A DNA stretch of 64,000 nt from Saprospiraceae bacterium (GTDB lineage: Bacteria > Bacteroidota > Bacteroidia > Chitinophagales > Saprospiraceae): positions 1 through 64,000 of the forward strand of contig JALHRR010000016.1 of NCBI GenBank assembly GCA_022841345.1, written 5' to 3'. The position numbers were made by a program, and so were the translations under genes. Each line of letters opens with the position of its first letter. Position 1 is the first letter of the stretch. The notes beneath the pieces are model-generated. The model ran no database searches. It was not told the DNA's origin and was given only the letters and a program-made list of their open reading frames with translations. Shown here piece by piece: positions 9,287-16,951 of this stretch.

Positions 9287-9398
9287 GTGACGCCGCTTTC
9301 GGACTTCGTCCTGAAAGCGGTGACATCTTTTGGCTTTGCCAAAAGGTGACGATTTTTAACTGCAAGCAGTCAAAGTGACGCTTTTGTCATACATGACA
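9287..9398. repeat. Hairpin array with GTGAC separators (array 1b)
   Basis: GTGAC occurs at 9287-9291, 9320-9324, 9346-9350 and 9375-9379. The spaces hold CCGCTTTC/GAAAGCGG (9293-9300, 9313-9320) around GGAC-TTC-GTCC; CTTTTGGC-TTT-GCCAAAAG (9327-9345); ACTGC-AA-GCAGT (9359-9370); and TGTCAT-AC-ATGACA (9385-9398). It has the same architecture as 8985-9106, with C replacing TG in the separator. No open reading frame spans it. Confidence 0.8.
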
Positions 9399-9428
9399 GA
9401 ATCAACTTATCACATATAATCTCGATGG

Positions 9429-9475
9429 TCTAAGTCTTTGACTTAGATCCAATATTTCATGAATTTGCAATTCAT
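9429..9475. repeat. Two further hairpins without separator
   Basis: TCTAAGTC-TTT-GACTTAGA (about 9430-9448) and CATGAATT-TGC-AATTCATG (9459-9477 region) continue the hairpin style of the preceding array, again with triloops, but no GTGAC word lies between them. They may be decayed array members. Confidence 0.5.
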
Positions 9476-9477
9476 GG

Positions 9478-9881
9478 ACGACAATTTCACTTCTGTACTC
9501 AAAATGGCTGCTTCAAACTCACAACTCATCGTGAGGTTCATTTTGTTCACGGCGCGATCCTTCGGACAACTCTTGCACGACTGTTTAGCTGGAGGCCAGA
9601 AGCGACTGAAGGCCGTTAACCAGCAATGCTGAAACTCATTCTTCGTTCAGCATCTTCGACCAGCAACCAGCAACGGCTGTTCGGCTGTTTCCTTGAAGCT
9701 TGTAGCTTCTTCCTGCTGTTCAACTGGCTGTTAACTAACCTCCTAACCTTCTCTCCTCCTATACCTATCGGCTGTTTCCGCCTCAACGCCTTAACCTTTC
9801 AACGCCTTAACGAAACACACGCCAACCCTAAACTCTTACCCACTCCCCGATTAACCGATTCCCCGTTTAACCGATTCCAAC
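9478..9881. other. Gene-free low-complexity tract rich in short word repeats
   Basis: No credible gene; the 131-residue plus-strand frame here runs into the HD gene on the other strand and looks fortuitous. The tract repeats short words: GGCTGTT several times (about 9676-9775), CGCCTTAAC twice near 9787-9808 (also at 9216), and CCGATTAACCGATTCCCCG at 9847-9865. That last 19-mer recurs exactly at 63051-63069 in another intergenic region. Confidence 0.5.
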
Positions 9882-10535
9882 TCACTCCATTCCTTCCCAT
9901 TCCCTATGAAAAGTGTCCAGATAAGTCAGCAGGAATTGGTGTCTGTTCTCTGCCATTTTCCTTCCGGTTGCAGTGTTCATACGGTCTTTCAGAAGAAGTA
10001 ATTTTTCATGAAAATGGTTGAGGGTCGGTGCTGTGCTGTTTTTGTATTCTTCTTTTGATTGATTGAGGTGGGGAGGAATGGTGGGGTCGTAGATTTTTCT
10101 GTTTTTGAATCCGCCATAATTGAAGGCTCTGGCAATTCCTATGGCGCCCAATGCATCCAGGCGATCAGCATCCTGGATGATATCCAGTTCAATGGATTTG
10201 AACTGGCCATCATTGTGGCCTCCTTTGAAGGAGATATGTTGGATGATATTAATCACATGAACAATGATGCGCTCTTCCACTTGCACTTTTTTTAGAAACG
10301 CACCGGCAATGAAAGGGCCTTTCGTTTCATCTCCATCATGGAATTTAGAATCAGCAATATCATGGAGGAGTGCTCCGAGTTCTACTATGAACAAATCGGC
10401 TTTTTCCTCGGAGGCGATCGTTTTAGCATTCTGCCATACCCGGTAGATATGCCACCAATCATGACCTCCTTCAGCATTTGCCAATTGCTGCTTTACAAAA
10501 TCAATTGTCTGTTCAATGATCTGACTCTTGTCCAT
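9882..10535 (-). CDS. HD-domain phosphohydrolase
   Basis: 217 residues, YedJ-like. The metal-binding HD-superfamily pattern is readable: H in GGHDWWHIYRVW, the HD pair in GALLHDIAD, and the distal Asp in IIQDADRLDALGAIGIAR, with the family's FNYGG segment after it. Members hydrolyse phosphate esters, often of nucleotides; the substrate here is not known. Cytoplasmic, no signal peptide. It may be co-transcribed behind the lipoprotein at 10575-11024, about 40 bp upstream. Confidence 0.9.
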   Translation of the reverse strand: MDKSQIIEQTIDFVKQQLANAEGGHDWWHIYRVWQNAKTIASEEKADLFIVELGALLHDIADSKFHDGDETKGPFIAGAFLKKVQVEERIIVHVINIIQHISFKGGHNDGQFKSIELDIIQDADRLDALGAIGIARAFNYGGFKNRKIYDPTIPPHLNQSKEEYKNSTAPTLNHFHEKLLLLKDRMNTATGRKMAENRHQFLLTYLDTFHREWEGME

Positions 10536-10574
10536 GAGAATATTGGAAATCAGAGGAAATAGAGGTTTGTAAAA

Positions 10575-11024
10575 TTATTGAAGCACGATGGGAAGTTCAT
10601 ATCTCCTCCCTCCATCTTCTGCATTCTCCTCAAAAAGAATCAGATTGAGCGTAGAATTTTCTCTTACTTTTTTCACTTCAACAGTGAATTCAAAATCTCC
10701 CCATTCCGGAGCTCCTGTACTTGCTGTTTGAAATCCTGAAAGCAGCTCTTCGTGTCCATCCTCAATGACCCAGTTGATATTTGCTTCGAATACCTGTGCC
10801 TGACCGCGGATATTATATGAATTTTCGCCCTGTTTTTCGACAGTAACTTCCCGGAAACGTTCATTGGAATAAATTTCAGAAGGAATTCCATTTTCTTCAA
10901 TAGAATCAATGTCGGTCATAGGGATTTCCGTATCTGTTGTATCTGTTTGATCAGTATCGGAGGGAGCTTCATTAGAATTGCATGCAATCAATCCGAATAA
11001 AAGGAGGAATATCAGATATCTCAT
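10575..11024 (-). CDS. Lipoprotein with Gmad2-type immunoglobulin-like domain
   Basis: 149 residues. The lipobox is FGLIAC (Cys15), followed by an acidic, threonine-rich linker (about 20-45). A C-terminal beta domain with YNIRGQAQVFEANINWVIED and GDFEFTVEV matches Gmad2, a domain described from Bacillus spore germination proteins but common as single-domain lipoproteins elsewhere. A cell-surface or periplasmic binding role is inferred. A further small membrane protein gene lies 39 bp upstream. Confidence 0.75.
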   Translation of the reverse strand: MRYLIFLLLFGLIACNSNEAPSDTDQTDTTDTEIPMTDIDSIEENGIPSEIYSNERFREVTVEKQGENSYNIRGQAQVFEANINWVIEDGHEELLSGFQTASTGAPEWGDFEFTVEVKKVRENSTLNLILFEENAEDGGRRYELPIVLQ

Positions 11025-11063
11025 TGAGAAAAATTTTGTTTTTGAATATGCAAAAAACTCAGA

Positions 11064-11258
11064 TCAGGCCTCATCTTTAGTTGTTCTGATCAGACTAATT
11101 CCTGCAAAGAAAAACAATAATCCAATGATGCCATAGATCAGAAGAGATTTGATTGTTTGGTTATTCATTTCTGACTGACTAAATACCACTGCACAATAAA
11201 TCAATCCGGCTATTCCCAGCACAGTTAAAATGGCTCCGAAAATTCTTTTGAGGTTCAT
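11064..11258 (-). CDS. Small two-helix membrane protein
   Basis: 64 residues from the ATG at 11258 (a start at 11291 would add 11 polar residues and is less likely). Two transmembrane helices are visible: AILTVLGIAGLIYCAVVF and LIYGIIGLLFFFAGISLI, then a short charged tail IRTTKDEA. Similar small proteins are frequent in Bacteroidota but have no known function. It probably shares a transcript with the downstream lipoprotein gene. Confidence 0.7.
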   Translation of the reverse strand: MNLKRIFGAILTVLGIAGLIYCAVVFSQSEMNNQTIKSLLIYGIIGLLFFFAGISLIRTTKDEA

Positions 11259-11408
11259 ACTATAATTTTTTGATTTGTTTGCTGCATCCAAACCAGTATA
11301 AAAAGATGCAGGGACAAGATTATAGCATTTTCTCCCGCCTTTGTTATATTCTAACAGGTTTGTGTTGCAGGATTCCTGTTAATCAGTAACTACTGACAAT
11401 AAGCTGCC

Positions 11409-11969
11409 TCATTCATGAATTTTCCAATCATCCCACTCCCTTTTCAACATCGCATATTGCACTTCAGATCCCCATTTCCCCTTGAAGAAAATGTTCTCAA
11501 TAAAATGACCTTCCTTCCTGAAATTCAAACTTTCCAGCAATTTAATGGAGGCGATATTTTCTGCATCAACTGTTTCCACAACTCTGTGCAAGTCTTTTTT
11601 GTCAAATAGAAAGGACAAGATACCAAGCATAACCTCTTTGGCATACCCTTTTTGATGTTCCAGATGTGAAATCGTGATACCTATTTCTGCAATTCTTGGA
11701 TCGTAGGCATCCAGTTTAATGGCACAGTCTCCGATTATTTTTCCAGTGGATATATTTTCAATTCCATATTGAACCCACTCACCGGGATGACCAAATTGTT
11801 TGTCCACCTGTTCACTGATAAATGTCTCAGCTTCCTCTACTTTCATCACATCAAAGCCCTGATATTTTGTGATTTCAGGATTAGATCTGTAGATGTGAAA
11901 GTCTGGTAAATCACCTGGTTTCAAGTTCCTTATTTGAAGCCGTTCTGTTTTGATATTCAAATATTCCAT
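11409..11969 (-). CDS. GNAT-family N-acetyltransferase (RimJ/RimL-like)
   Basis: 186 residues from MEYLNIKTERLQIR; the upstream in-frame ATG at 11990 would add 7 residues. The opening TERLQIRNLKPGDLPDF, the middle GIENISTGKIIGDCAIK, the acetyl-CoA loop HQKGYAKEVMLGI and the late VDAENIASIKLLESLNFR are the standard GNAT motifs of the RimJ-like group. It transfers acetyl from acetyl-CoA to an amine; the acceptor cannot be told from sequence. It stands alone. Confidence 0.9.
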   Translation of the reverse strand: MEYLNIKTERLQIRNLKPGDLPDFHIYRSNPEITKYQGFDVMKVEEAETFISEQVDKQFGHPGEWVQYGIENISTGKIIGDCAIKLDAYDPRIAEIGITISHLEHQKGYAKEVMLGILSFLFDKKDLHRVVETVDAENIASIKLLESLNFRKEGHFIENIFFKGKWGSEVQYAMLKREWDDWKIHE

Positions 11970-11984
11970 GGAGCAAAGATACAA

Positions 11985-12190
11985 ATACAAAGTTTTCAGT
12001 TTTCAGTTTTCAGATATACAACAGCCATTAAACAGCCGATTGAACAGCCATTTAAAAATTTGATATGGGTGGAATGTAATATTCTGCCAAAAGAGGAAAA
12101 GATTTCAGGTTTCAGCTTTCAGATTTCAGTCCCCAATGCTTTGGGGATCAGCTTTCAGATTTAAAACAGCCTTTAAACAACCGATTTAAC
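11985..12190. repeat. Degenerate TTTCAG / AACAGCC short repeats
   Basis: The tract contains AGTTTTCAGTTTTCAGTTTT followed by three AACAGCC words spaced about 13-14 bp (12018-12050), then more TTTCAG words (12105-12160) and AACAGCC again at 12166 and 12189. The same words recur at 12385-12440, 39047-39230 and 45180-45300 (as the complement GGCTGTT). There are no genes in the tract. Origin unknown. Confidence 0.55.
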
Positions 12191-12440
12191 AGCCATTTTG
12201 AAATTCGAATTAGATGAGAATTTAACATCGGGTTAAATAAATTTTTCGTGCTTTTTAGGATGTCCTGAAATCAAAGAATTCTGAAACTTCCTTTCTGGTG
12301 AATTGTGCAAGGCGCTGATCTATAATGTTTTTTAAAAATGAAAATCCAACTTATTTGCACAAATTTATTTAATACAATCAATTGTTCTTCGGCTGTTAAA
12401 CCTGAAATCTGAAACCACTGAAACCTGAAACTACTGAAAT
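12191..12440. other. Gene-free tract ending in CTGAAA-type repeats
   Basis: AT-rich spacer without a gene. The last 55 bases repeat the word CTGAAAC/CTGAAAT five times (about 12401-12440) just after GGCTGTTAAAC at 12388, mirroring the complementary words in 11985-12190. The repeat runs up to the stop of the haloperoxidase-like gene. Confidence 0.45.
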
Positions 12441-13796
12441 CTATTTTCTTCCTTTCTGGCTACTCTCTCTTATAAATATTGGATGATTTAAAGTATGATC
12501 AGCTCCATCCTCTTTTGCCTTAGTAACAATTAAAGCTCCAACCTTTTTTCCCATATCAAGTGCGACTTCATTGTCTGACCTGAAGTGAATGCCTCCATGA
12601 AAGCGGGATTCTGCTCCATCTTTTGCTTTCTTCTCAAAAAATGCGCTATCCATGGGAAAGAAATAGGAATACAATTCACAATTAACTGCTCCAAGCATGG
12701 CATGGCCGGAAGGATAGCCGGGGAAAGGAGGACTTGCAAAGAGAACAGGCGTGAATGTTGTATCATATTGCTCAGGGCGAATTCCCCAGTAAGTGTATTT
12801 GGCATCCCAGCAGGATATGAAGCCGTCATACATTCCGATTGCCTCGAGCGCATACATTCTTGCAGCTCGCGGAGGATTCAGATGAATATTGTATTCAAAT
12901 ATTTTTTTACTCAGAATATCTTCCGTTTGATAGGCAAAATGAAAAGCATTGCCTACTGATCGGAATGTGGGTTTGAAATTCCGCAATTCTTCCATTTCTG
13001 TAGCAAAATCAGGAGGGGGTCCCGGACGAAAATGACTGGCACTATCCAAAACTACCGTTTTACATTGACCTGCATCCGGCAACATCGGCTGCCCTTTCCA
13101 TAGACCGGGTTTGTCGGGAACAGTTCCTTGCCAGGGAGTTTTGGGCGTGAAATCTGCAGTTTTTGCAATTGCTTTTTGGGCAACCATTCTTCCCAGCTCA
13201 AATCCGGCTTTCGTGTCGGAGGGATATGCAACACCTGCCATGATTCTGGATTCCATGAGTTGATTCGACAATCCTTTTAAAGAATCAGCCATTTCAGGAT
13301 AGAAATGGGATATTATCGTCGATACCACTCCCGCTGCGACCGAATACTCACAGGGATAGGAGGGACTGGAGGGGTTTGGTAAATATTGCTTAATGCTCCT
13401 ATCTGCTTCATATGGCCGTGGTTTATTGTATTTGTACTTGGCATCCCAGGCAACAATTGTAGCATCATATATAGCAACATGAACCAGCATTTGCATTAGA
13501 ATTCCATTCGAAGTAGGGGTGCTCATCCACAACTTGTTGACCATTGGGATCCAGCGATAATTCGGAGCACCTGCATTCCAGTATTGTATTTGGTGCAGAG
13601 CAGATGATTCAATATTTTTTTGGTGGCTCAAGACCTCTGAAATTTCTTTTCGGTAACCCGCAGGAGCAGGTACAGCTATGTCCCCGGCTGAATCAATAAA
13701 CCATGTCTTCCAGGTTCCGGCTGCAGGTTCAGTTTGTGCTGATAAGTGGATACAAACGCTGAGTAAGTAAGCTAAGATTGCAATTAGAGGTTTCAT
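12441..13796 (-). CDS. Vanadium-dependent haloperoxidase / PAP2-superfamily protein
   Basis: 451 residues from the ATG at 13796; a TTG at 13817 is possible but would sit inside the predicted promoter. A signal peptide ends at LSAQ, so the protein is exported. The C-terminal half has the vanadate/phosphate pocket: Lys and Arg in KYTYWGIRP, the core GYPSGHAMLGAV, and SRFHGGIHFRSD with the Arg and catalytic His. The N-terminal half has an echo (KYKYNKPRPYEAD then YPCEYSVAAG) in which PSGH is lost, as in the duplicated fold of this family. It could be a haloperoxidase or an acid phosphatase; sequence alone does not decide. Monocistronic. Confidence 0.85.
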   Translation of the reverse strand: MKPLIAILAYLLSVCIHLSAQTEPAAGTWKTWFIDSAGDIAVPAPAGYRKEISEVLSHQKNIESSALHQIQYWNAGAPNYRWIPMVNKLWMSTPTSNGILMQMLVHVAIYDATIVAWDAKYKYNKPRPYEADRSIKQYLPNPSSPSYPCEYSVAAGVVSTIISHFYPEMADSLKGLSNQLMESRIMAGVAYPSDTKAGFELGRMVAQKAIAKTADFTPKTPWQGTVPDKPGLWKGQPMLPDAGQCKTVVLDSASHFRPGPPPDFATEMEELRNFKPTFRSVGNAFHFAYQTEDILSKKIFEYNIHLNPPRAARMYALEAIGMYDGFISCWDAKYTYWGIRPEQYDTTFTPVLFASPPFPGYPSGHAMLGAVNCELYSYFFPMDSAFFEKKAKDGAESRFHGGIHFRSDNEVALDMGKKVGALIVTKAKEDGADHTLNHPIFIRESSQKGRK

Positions 13797-13815
13797 TTGT
13801 TTTATAATTTTATCC

Positions 13816-13823
13816 AATAGTAA
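13816..13823 (-). promoter_or_regulatory. Candidate -7 element of the haloperoxidase-like gene
   Basis: TACTATTG on the minus strand matches TAnnTTTG with one mismatch and lies 20 bp before the ATG at 13796, favouring that start over the TTG at 13817. No strong -33 partner was found. Confidence 0.35.
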
Positions 13824-13993
13824 TGGTAAATACCTGTGCGGCGGATCAGCTGTCTATAAACAACAGTGAGGAGTCAACAAACTACAGGGAAGGCATAAAG
13901 CAAAATGTGATTTACTGGAATACCTTCGTGATAGCAATCTTCTAATGGACTAAATTCACTTGTTGATGTATGAATTCCGGTAGTTCGTTGTCA

Positions 13994-14027
13994 TTGTTCA
14001 GGATGAACAAAGATTTGCCTACTTTTA
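13994..14027 (+). promoter_or_regulatory. Promoter of the LytS/LytTR pair
   Basis: TTG at 13994-13996 and TACTTTTA at 14020-14027 (one mismatch to TAnnTTTG). The -7 element ends only 7 bp before the ATG at 14035, so the transcript would be nearly leaderless, or translation begins at the next ATG (14044). Confidence 0.4.
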
Positions 14028-14034
14028 GCCTGCA

Positions 14035-15087
14035 ATGACAGGAATGAAAAAGTTATACTATAAGGAGCGATGGAAGCTTTATTTAAAAATAGGTTTTGCT
14101 TACTTTTTAATGTGGTTGTTTATTGATTTGCTCAGTAATTTTGATGTGTTTTTTCTGAAATTATTGAATCATTTTTGGCTGATCATTTTCCTGATTGGAG
14201 CAAATTTTCTCTTATTTGAAATTACTATTCCATTCATAAAGTTGAGGTGGCAGCGATTGATAGTTATTCCTTTTCTGATGATTGGACATATTTTTATCTA
14301 TTCCTTTCTTTTCTATACATGGCGGCTCATTGGGATCGGAATCCACATTTATACATCCTTCGCGACTTATGACTCCATCGAAGAAGGTATTGAAAATCAT
14401 ATCCCCTATGGATTGATTTCCGTTTTCTTCTTTGGTGTGGTGAGATATACTAATGATTTAAGAACGCTTAAAGAAACTGCCCAACAACTGCGTATTGAAA
14501 AGCAGGAAGCGGAATTAAATTTTCTGAAATCTCAAACCAATCCGCATTTTCTATTCAATACCCTGAATAATATTTATTCCCTTGCAAGAGACAAGTCAGA
14601 TCTGGCACCGGAATCAATTATGAGGTTGTCAAAAATATTGCGGTACATGCTTTATGAGACTAGCGGTGCTTATATTGCCATTGAACAGGAGTTGAAAGTA
14701 ATGACTGATTATATTGAGTTGGAAAAACTGAGATACGATGATTCACTGCGAGTAAATTTTAATCATAATATTGAAGATTTGAGGCAAGCTTTGCCTCCAT
14801 TGTTGCTGATCCCGCTGGTAGAAAATGCTTTCAAGCATGGCGTTTCAGAAACCAGGAATCAGCCATATGTGGATATCCATCTGTCAGTGAATAACCGGCA
14901 ATTGACATTTATCGTAAAGAATTCTGTTGAGAATAATAATGTAGAATCAGGTGTAAAAGAAAATATAGGAATTTCAAATTTGAGACGACAACTTGAGCTT
15001 TTGTACACTGATTTTAATTTAAGTTTTGAGTCTGCAGTTCCGGGATTTACTGCTCAATTGAAAATAAATCTTGCCAGTCATGTCTAA
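14035..15087 (+). CDS. LytS-type sensor histidine kinase
   Basis: 350 residues. Four hydrophobic segments fill about 15-140, followed by a linker helix and the His_kinase domain with phospho-acceptor His in QTNPHFLFNTLNNIYSLA. An ATPase domain follows with the N-box in LIPLVENAFKHG and the G-box GISNLRRQLELLY. The short cytoplasmic architecture without PAS or HAMP is typical of the LytS/YehU class. Its stop overlaps the start of the LytTR regulator by 8 nt, so the two form a coupled two-component system. The signal is presumably sensed by the membrane region; it is unknown. Confidence 0.93.
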   Translation: MTGMKKLYYKERWKLYLKIGFAYFLMWLFIDLLSNFDVFFLKLLNHFWLIIFLIGANFLLFEITIPFIKLRWQRLIVIPFLMIGHIFIYSFLFYTWRLIGIGIHIYTSFATYDSIEEGIENHIPYGLISVFFFGVVRYTNDLRTLKETAQQLRIEKQEAELNFLKSQTNPHFLFNTLNNIYSLARDKSDLAPESIMRLSKILRYMLYETSGAYIAIEQELKVMTDYIELEKLRYDDSLRVNFNHNIEDLRQALPPLLLIPLVENAFKHGVSETRNQPYVDIHLSVNNRQLTFIVKNSVENNNVESGVKENIGISNLRRQLELLYTDFNLSFESAVPGFTAQLKINLASHV

Positions 15088-15772
15088 AATTACCTGCATA
15101 ATAGTTGAAGACGAGCCTTTAGCAGCAAAGGTTTTGAAAGATTACACAGCATTAGTTCCTTTTTTGGAGCTGAAAGGGGTCTTTAAGGATGCAATTTTAG
15201 CTACAGAATTTCTGCGAAAAGACAAAGTTGAGCTCATGTTTCTGGATATACATTTACCCAAATTAAAAGGAATGGCCTTTCTGAAAACTTTGACGGATCC
15301 TCCCCAAGTCATCATCACGACCGCTTATCATCAGTATGCCGTTGAAGGATTCAATCAAAATGTGACCGATTATTTGCTAAAGCCTATTGAGTTCGAACGG
15401 TTTCTGATTGCAGTTAACAAGGTCAAAATAAGTAACAAGGAAAACCAACATATTTTAAATCCCGGGTCTGCAAAGGATTATTTCTTCATCAGTGTTCAGA
15501 AGCGGAATGTCAAAATTTCATTAATGGATATTCTGTATATCGAAAGTCAGCGGGAATACATAAAAATTGTAACAACGGAAAAAGATTATCTGACCAAGAT
15601 GAGCACGCATGAAATGGAAGCTTTATTACCTGCAGATCAGTTCAGAAGAATTCACAGATCTTTCATAATTGCAGTCAAAAAAATTCAATCATTCACCGCT
15701 GAAGAGGTAGAAATCAATGGAATTTTTCTTCCTGTCGGGAGAACTTTCAAAGACTGCCTGGAAGGCTTGTAA
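15080..15772 (+). CDS. LytTR-family response regulator, partner of the kinase
   Basis: 230 residues from ATG 15080, which overlaps the kinase stop; a start 9 nt earlier is possible. The receiver domain has the acidic pair in VEDEP, Asp56 in FLDIHLP and Lys101 in LLKPIEF. The LytTR domain (about 130-230) has ILYIESQREYIKI and FRRIHRSFIIAVKKI. The overlap with the kinase gene makes them a cognate pair. It is a paralogue of the orphan regulator at 391-1140, with moderate similarity. Confidence 0.94.
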   Translation: MSKITCIIVEDEPLAAKVLKDYTALVPFLELKGVFKDAILATEFLRKDKVELMFLDIHLPKLKGMAFLKTLTDPPQVIITTAYHQYAVEGFNQNVTDYLLKPIEFERFLIAVNKVKISNKENQHILNPGSAKDYFFISVQKRNVKISLMDILYIESQREYIKIVTTEKDYLTKMSTHEMEALLPADQFRRIHRSFIIAVKKIQSFTAEEVEINGIFLPVGRTFKDCLEGL

Positions 15773-15897
15773 GAATAATGGAGCTTCAACCATTAAGGAA
15801 TCATCATTAATTAGAATTTGCAATTTTATATTGAATGAAACTATGTGAAATCGTGCTAATCGCCGAAAACAATTTCATTGTTTTTTAACTCACTTTT

Positions 15898-16335
15898 TTA
15901 TTCCTGATGTCTGGCATTAAAACTTACCATCCAGTTTATTCCAAACTTATCCGTCATCATTCCAAAATAGTCTCCCCAAAAGGTTTCATTCATGGGCATG
16001 GTCACCTGTCCATCCTGAGAAAGAGCATTGAAAAAATGATCCGCTTTTTCTCTGGAATCAGTATTGATAGAAATGGAAAAATTGTTTCCCTGAGTATATC
16101 GTGATTCGTATTCCTGAGTGGTATCACTTCCCATCAGAGTGGTCTCAGCGCTGATCGGTAAAGAAATATGCATGATTCTTTGCTTGTCTGATGCTGAACT
16201 TGGCTTTCCTTCAACATCCGGCATATCACCAAATCTTCCGACATAAGGAAAGTCACCACCGAATACGGACCTATAAAAGTTGAAAGCTTCCCCGCAATTA
16301 CCTTTGAATGTCAGATATACATTTACTGTTGTCAT
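15898..16335 (-). CDS. PhnB-like VOC-fold protein
   Basis: 145 residues from MTTVNVYLTFKGNCGEAFNF; a GTG six bases upstream is less likely. The family signature is the opening, YRSVFGGDFPYVGRFGDMP, then IMHISLPI, NNFSISINT and the closing WGDYFGMMTDKFGINWMVSF. These are glyoxalase/bleomycin-resistance-fold proteins annotated as PhnB or 3-demethylubiquinone methyltransferase-like, although the members show no methyltransferase motifs. Ligand unknown. Cytoplasmic, single gene. Confidence 0.88.
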   Translation of the reverse strand: MTTVNVYLTFKGNCGEAFNFYRSVFGGDFPYVGRFGDMPDVEGKPSSASDKQRIMHISLPISAETTLMGSDTTQEYESRYTQGNNFSISINTDSREKADHFFNALSQDGQVTMPMNETFWGDYFGMMTDKFGINWMVSFNARHQE

Positions 16336-16386
16336 ATTCACGTATTTTACTTAAAGAGAAAAAATTGGATTTTCAGTCTGAATGGT

Positions 16387-16569
16387 TCACCTACCTGATC
16401 TCATTTTGAGCAATGTGAAAATGAAAAAAAGCAAGCTCAGGGACAGGAAAATAATATTGACGATGGGAGCAAATGAAGGAGCCCCTTCCGGCCAGAGCTG
16501 ACCAAGGAGAACTATACTATTCAATATAACCAGTACAGCAATAAAAACTCTTGAATTCAACATAGTCAT
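16387..16569 (-). CDS. Small two-helix membrane protein
   Basis: 60 residues: helix 1 about 8-26, a short loop with PEGAPSFAP, helix 2 about 33-55, then LLKMRSGR. There are two possible ATGs (16569, 16563). No function recognised. It precedes no obvious operon partner; the PhnB-like gene lies downstream on the same strand. Confidence 0.55.
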   Translation of the reverse strand: MTMLNSRVFIAVLVILNSIVLLGQLWPEGAPSFAPIVNIIFLSLSLLFFIFTLLKMRSGR

Positions 16570-16737
16570 TTTTATAAGGTAATTACATCATTAATGAAGT
16601 TCTTTTTGAGCTTCAACGCGCAGGTCCAAATATAAAAATGATTTGTAAAAAGAACAAGATAATTACACCTTTACAAATTTTCGGGTACCAAGTCAGGATC
16701 ATTATTCGCAATACAGCTTTCAGGTTTATTCCGACAA

Positions 16738-16950
16738 TTAAAACTTCTTCTGTTCATCTTTCTGTCGGGCCCGGTACAACTGAAAACCTTCAAATATTCT
16801 CAGAATAGCAAACAAAAAAAGCATAGCAACCAGAATCTTTCTGAACCCAGATGAAAGGTGAAAATACGTTGCTCCTTTAAAGAGAATGAAGAATGCGAGA
16901 CTGAGGTAAATCAGAATTTTAAAGCTAATGACGTATCCTCTGCTCAACAT
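16738..16950 (-). CDS. Small membrane protein at the end of the TonB operon
   Basis: 70 residues with two hydrophobic helices (about 8-26 and 36-52) and a basic-charged tail RARQKDEQKKF. Its ATG lies 2 bp after the stop of the TonB gene, so it is the last gene of the exbB-exbD-exbD-tonB operon. I do not recognise the family; position suggests a role with, or simply co-expression with, the energy-coupling complex. Confidence 0.65.
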   Translation of the reverse strand: MLSRGYVISFKILIYLSLAFFILFKGATYFHLSSGFRKILVAMLFLFAILRIFEGFQLYRARQKDEQKKF

Positions 16951-16951
16951 A

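Noticed and set aside
8985-9398. CRISPR array
   Set aside because: The constant element is only 5-6 bp and the intervening segments are self-complementary and of variable length (about 20-40 bp); no cas gene is present.
9287-9398. Integron attC sites
   Set aside because: Hairpins vary as attC sites do, but the RYYYAAC/GTTRRRY cores and an integrase gene are missing, and no cassette genes lie between the hairpins.
9626-10021. 131-residue plus-strand reading frame
   Set aside because: Made of intergenic word repeats and the antisense of the HD gene; the predicted protein is low-complexity Leu/Phe/Pro without family features.
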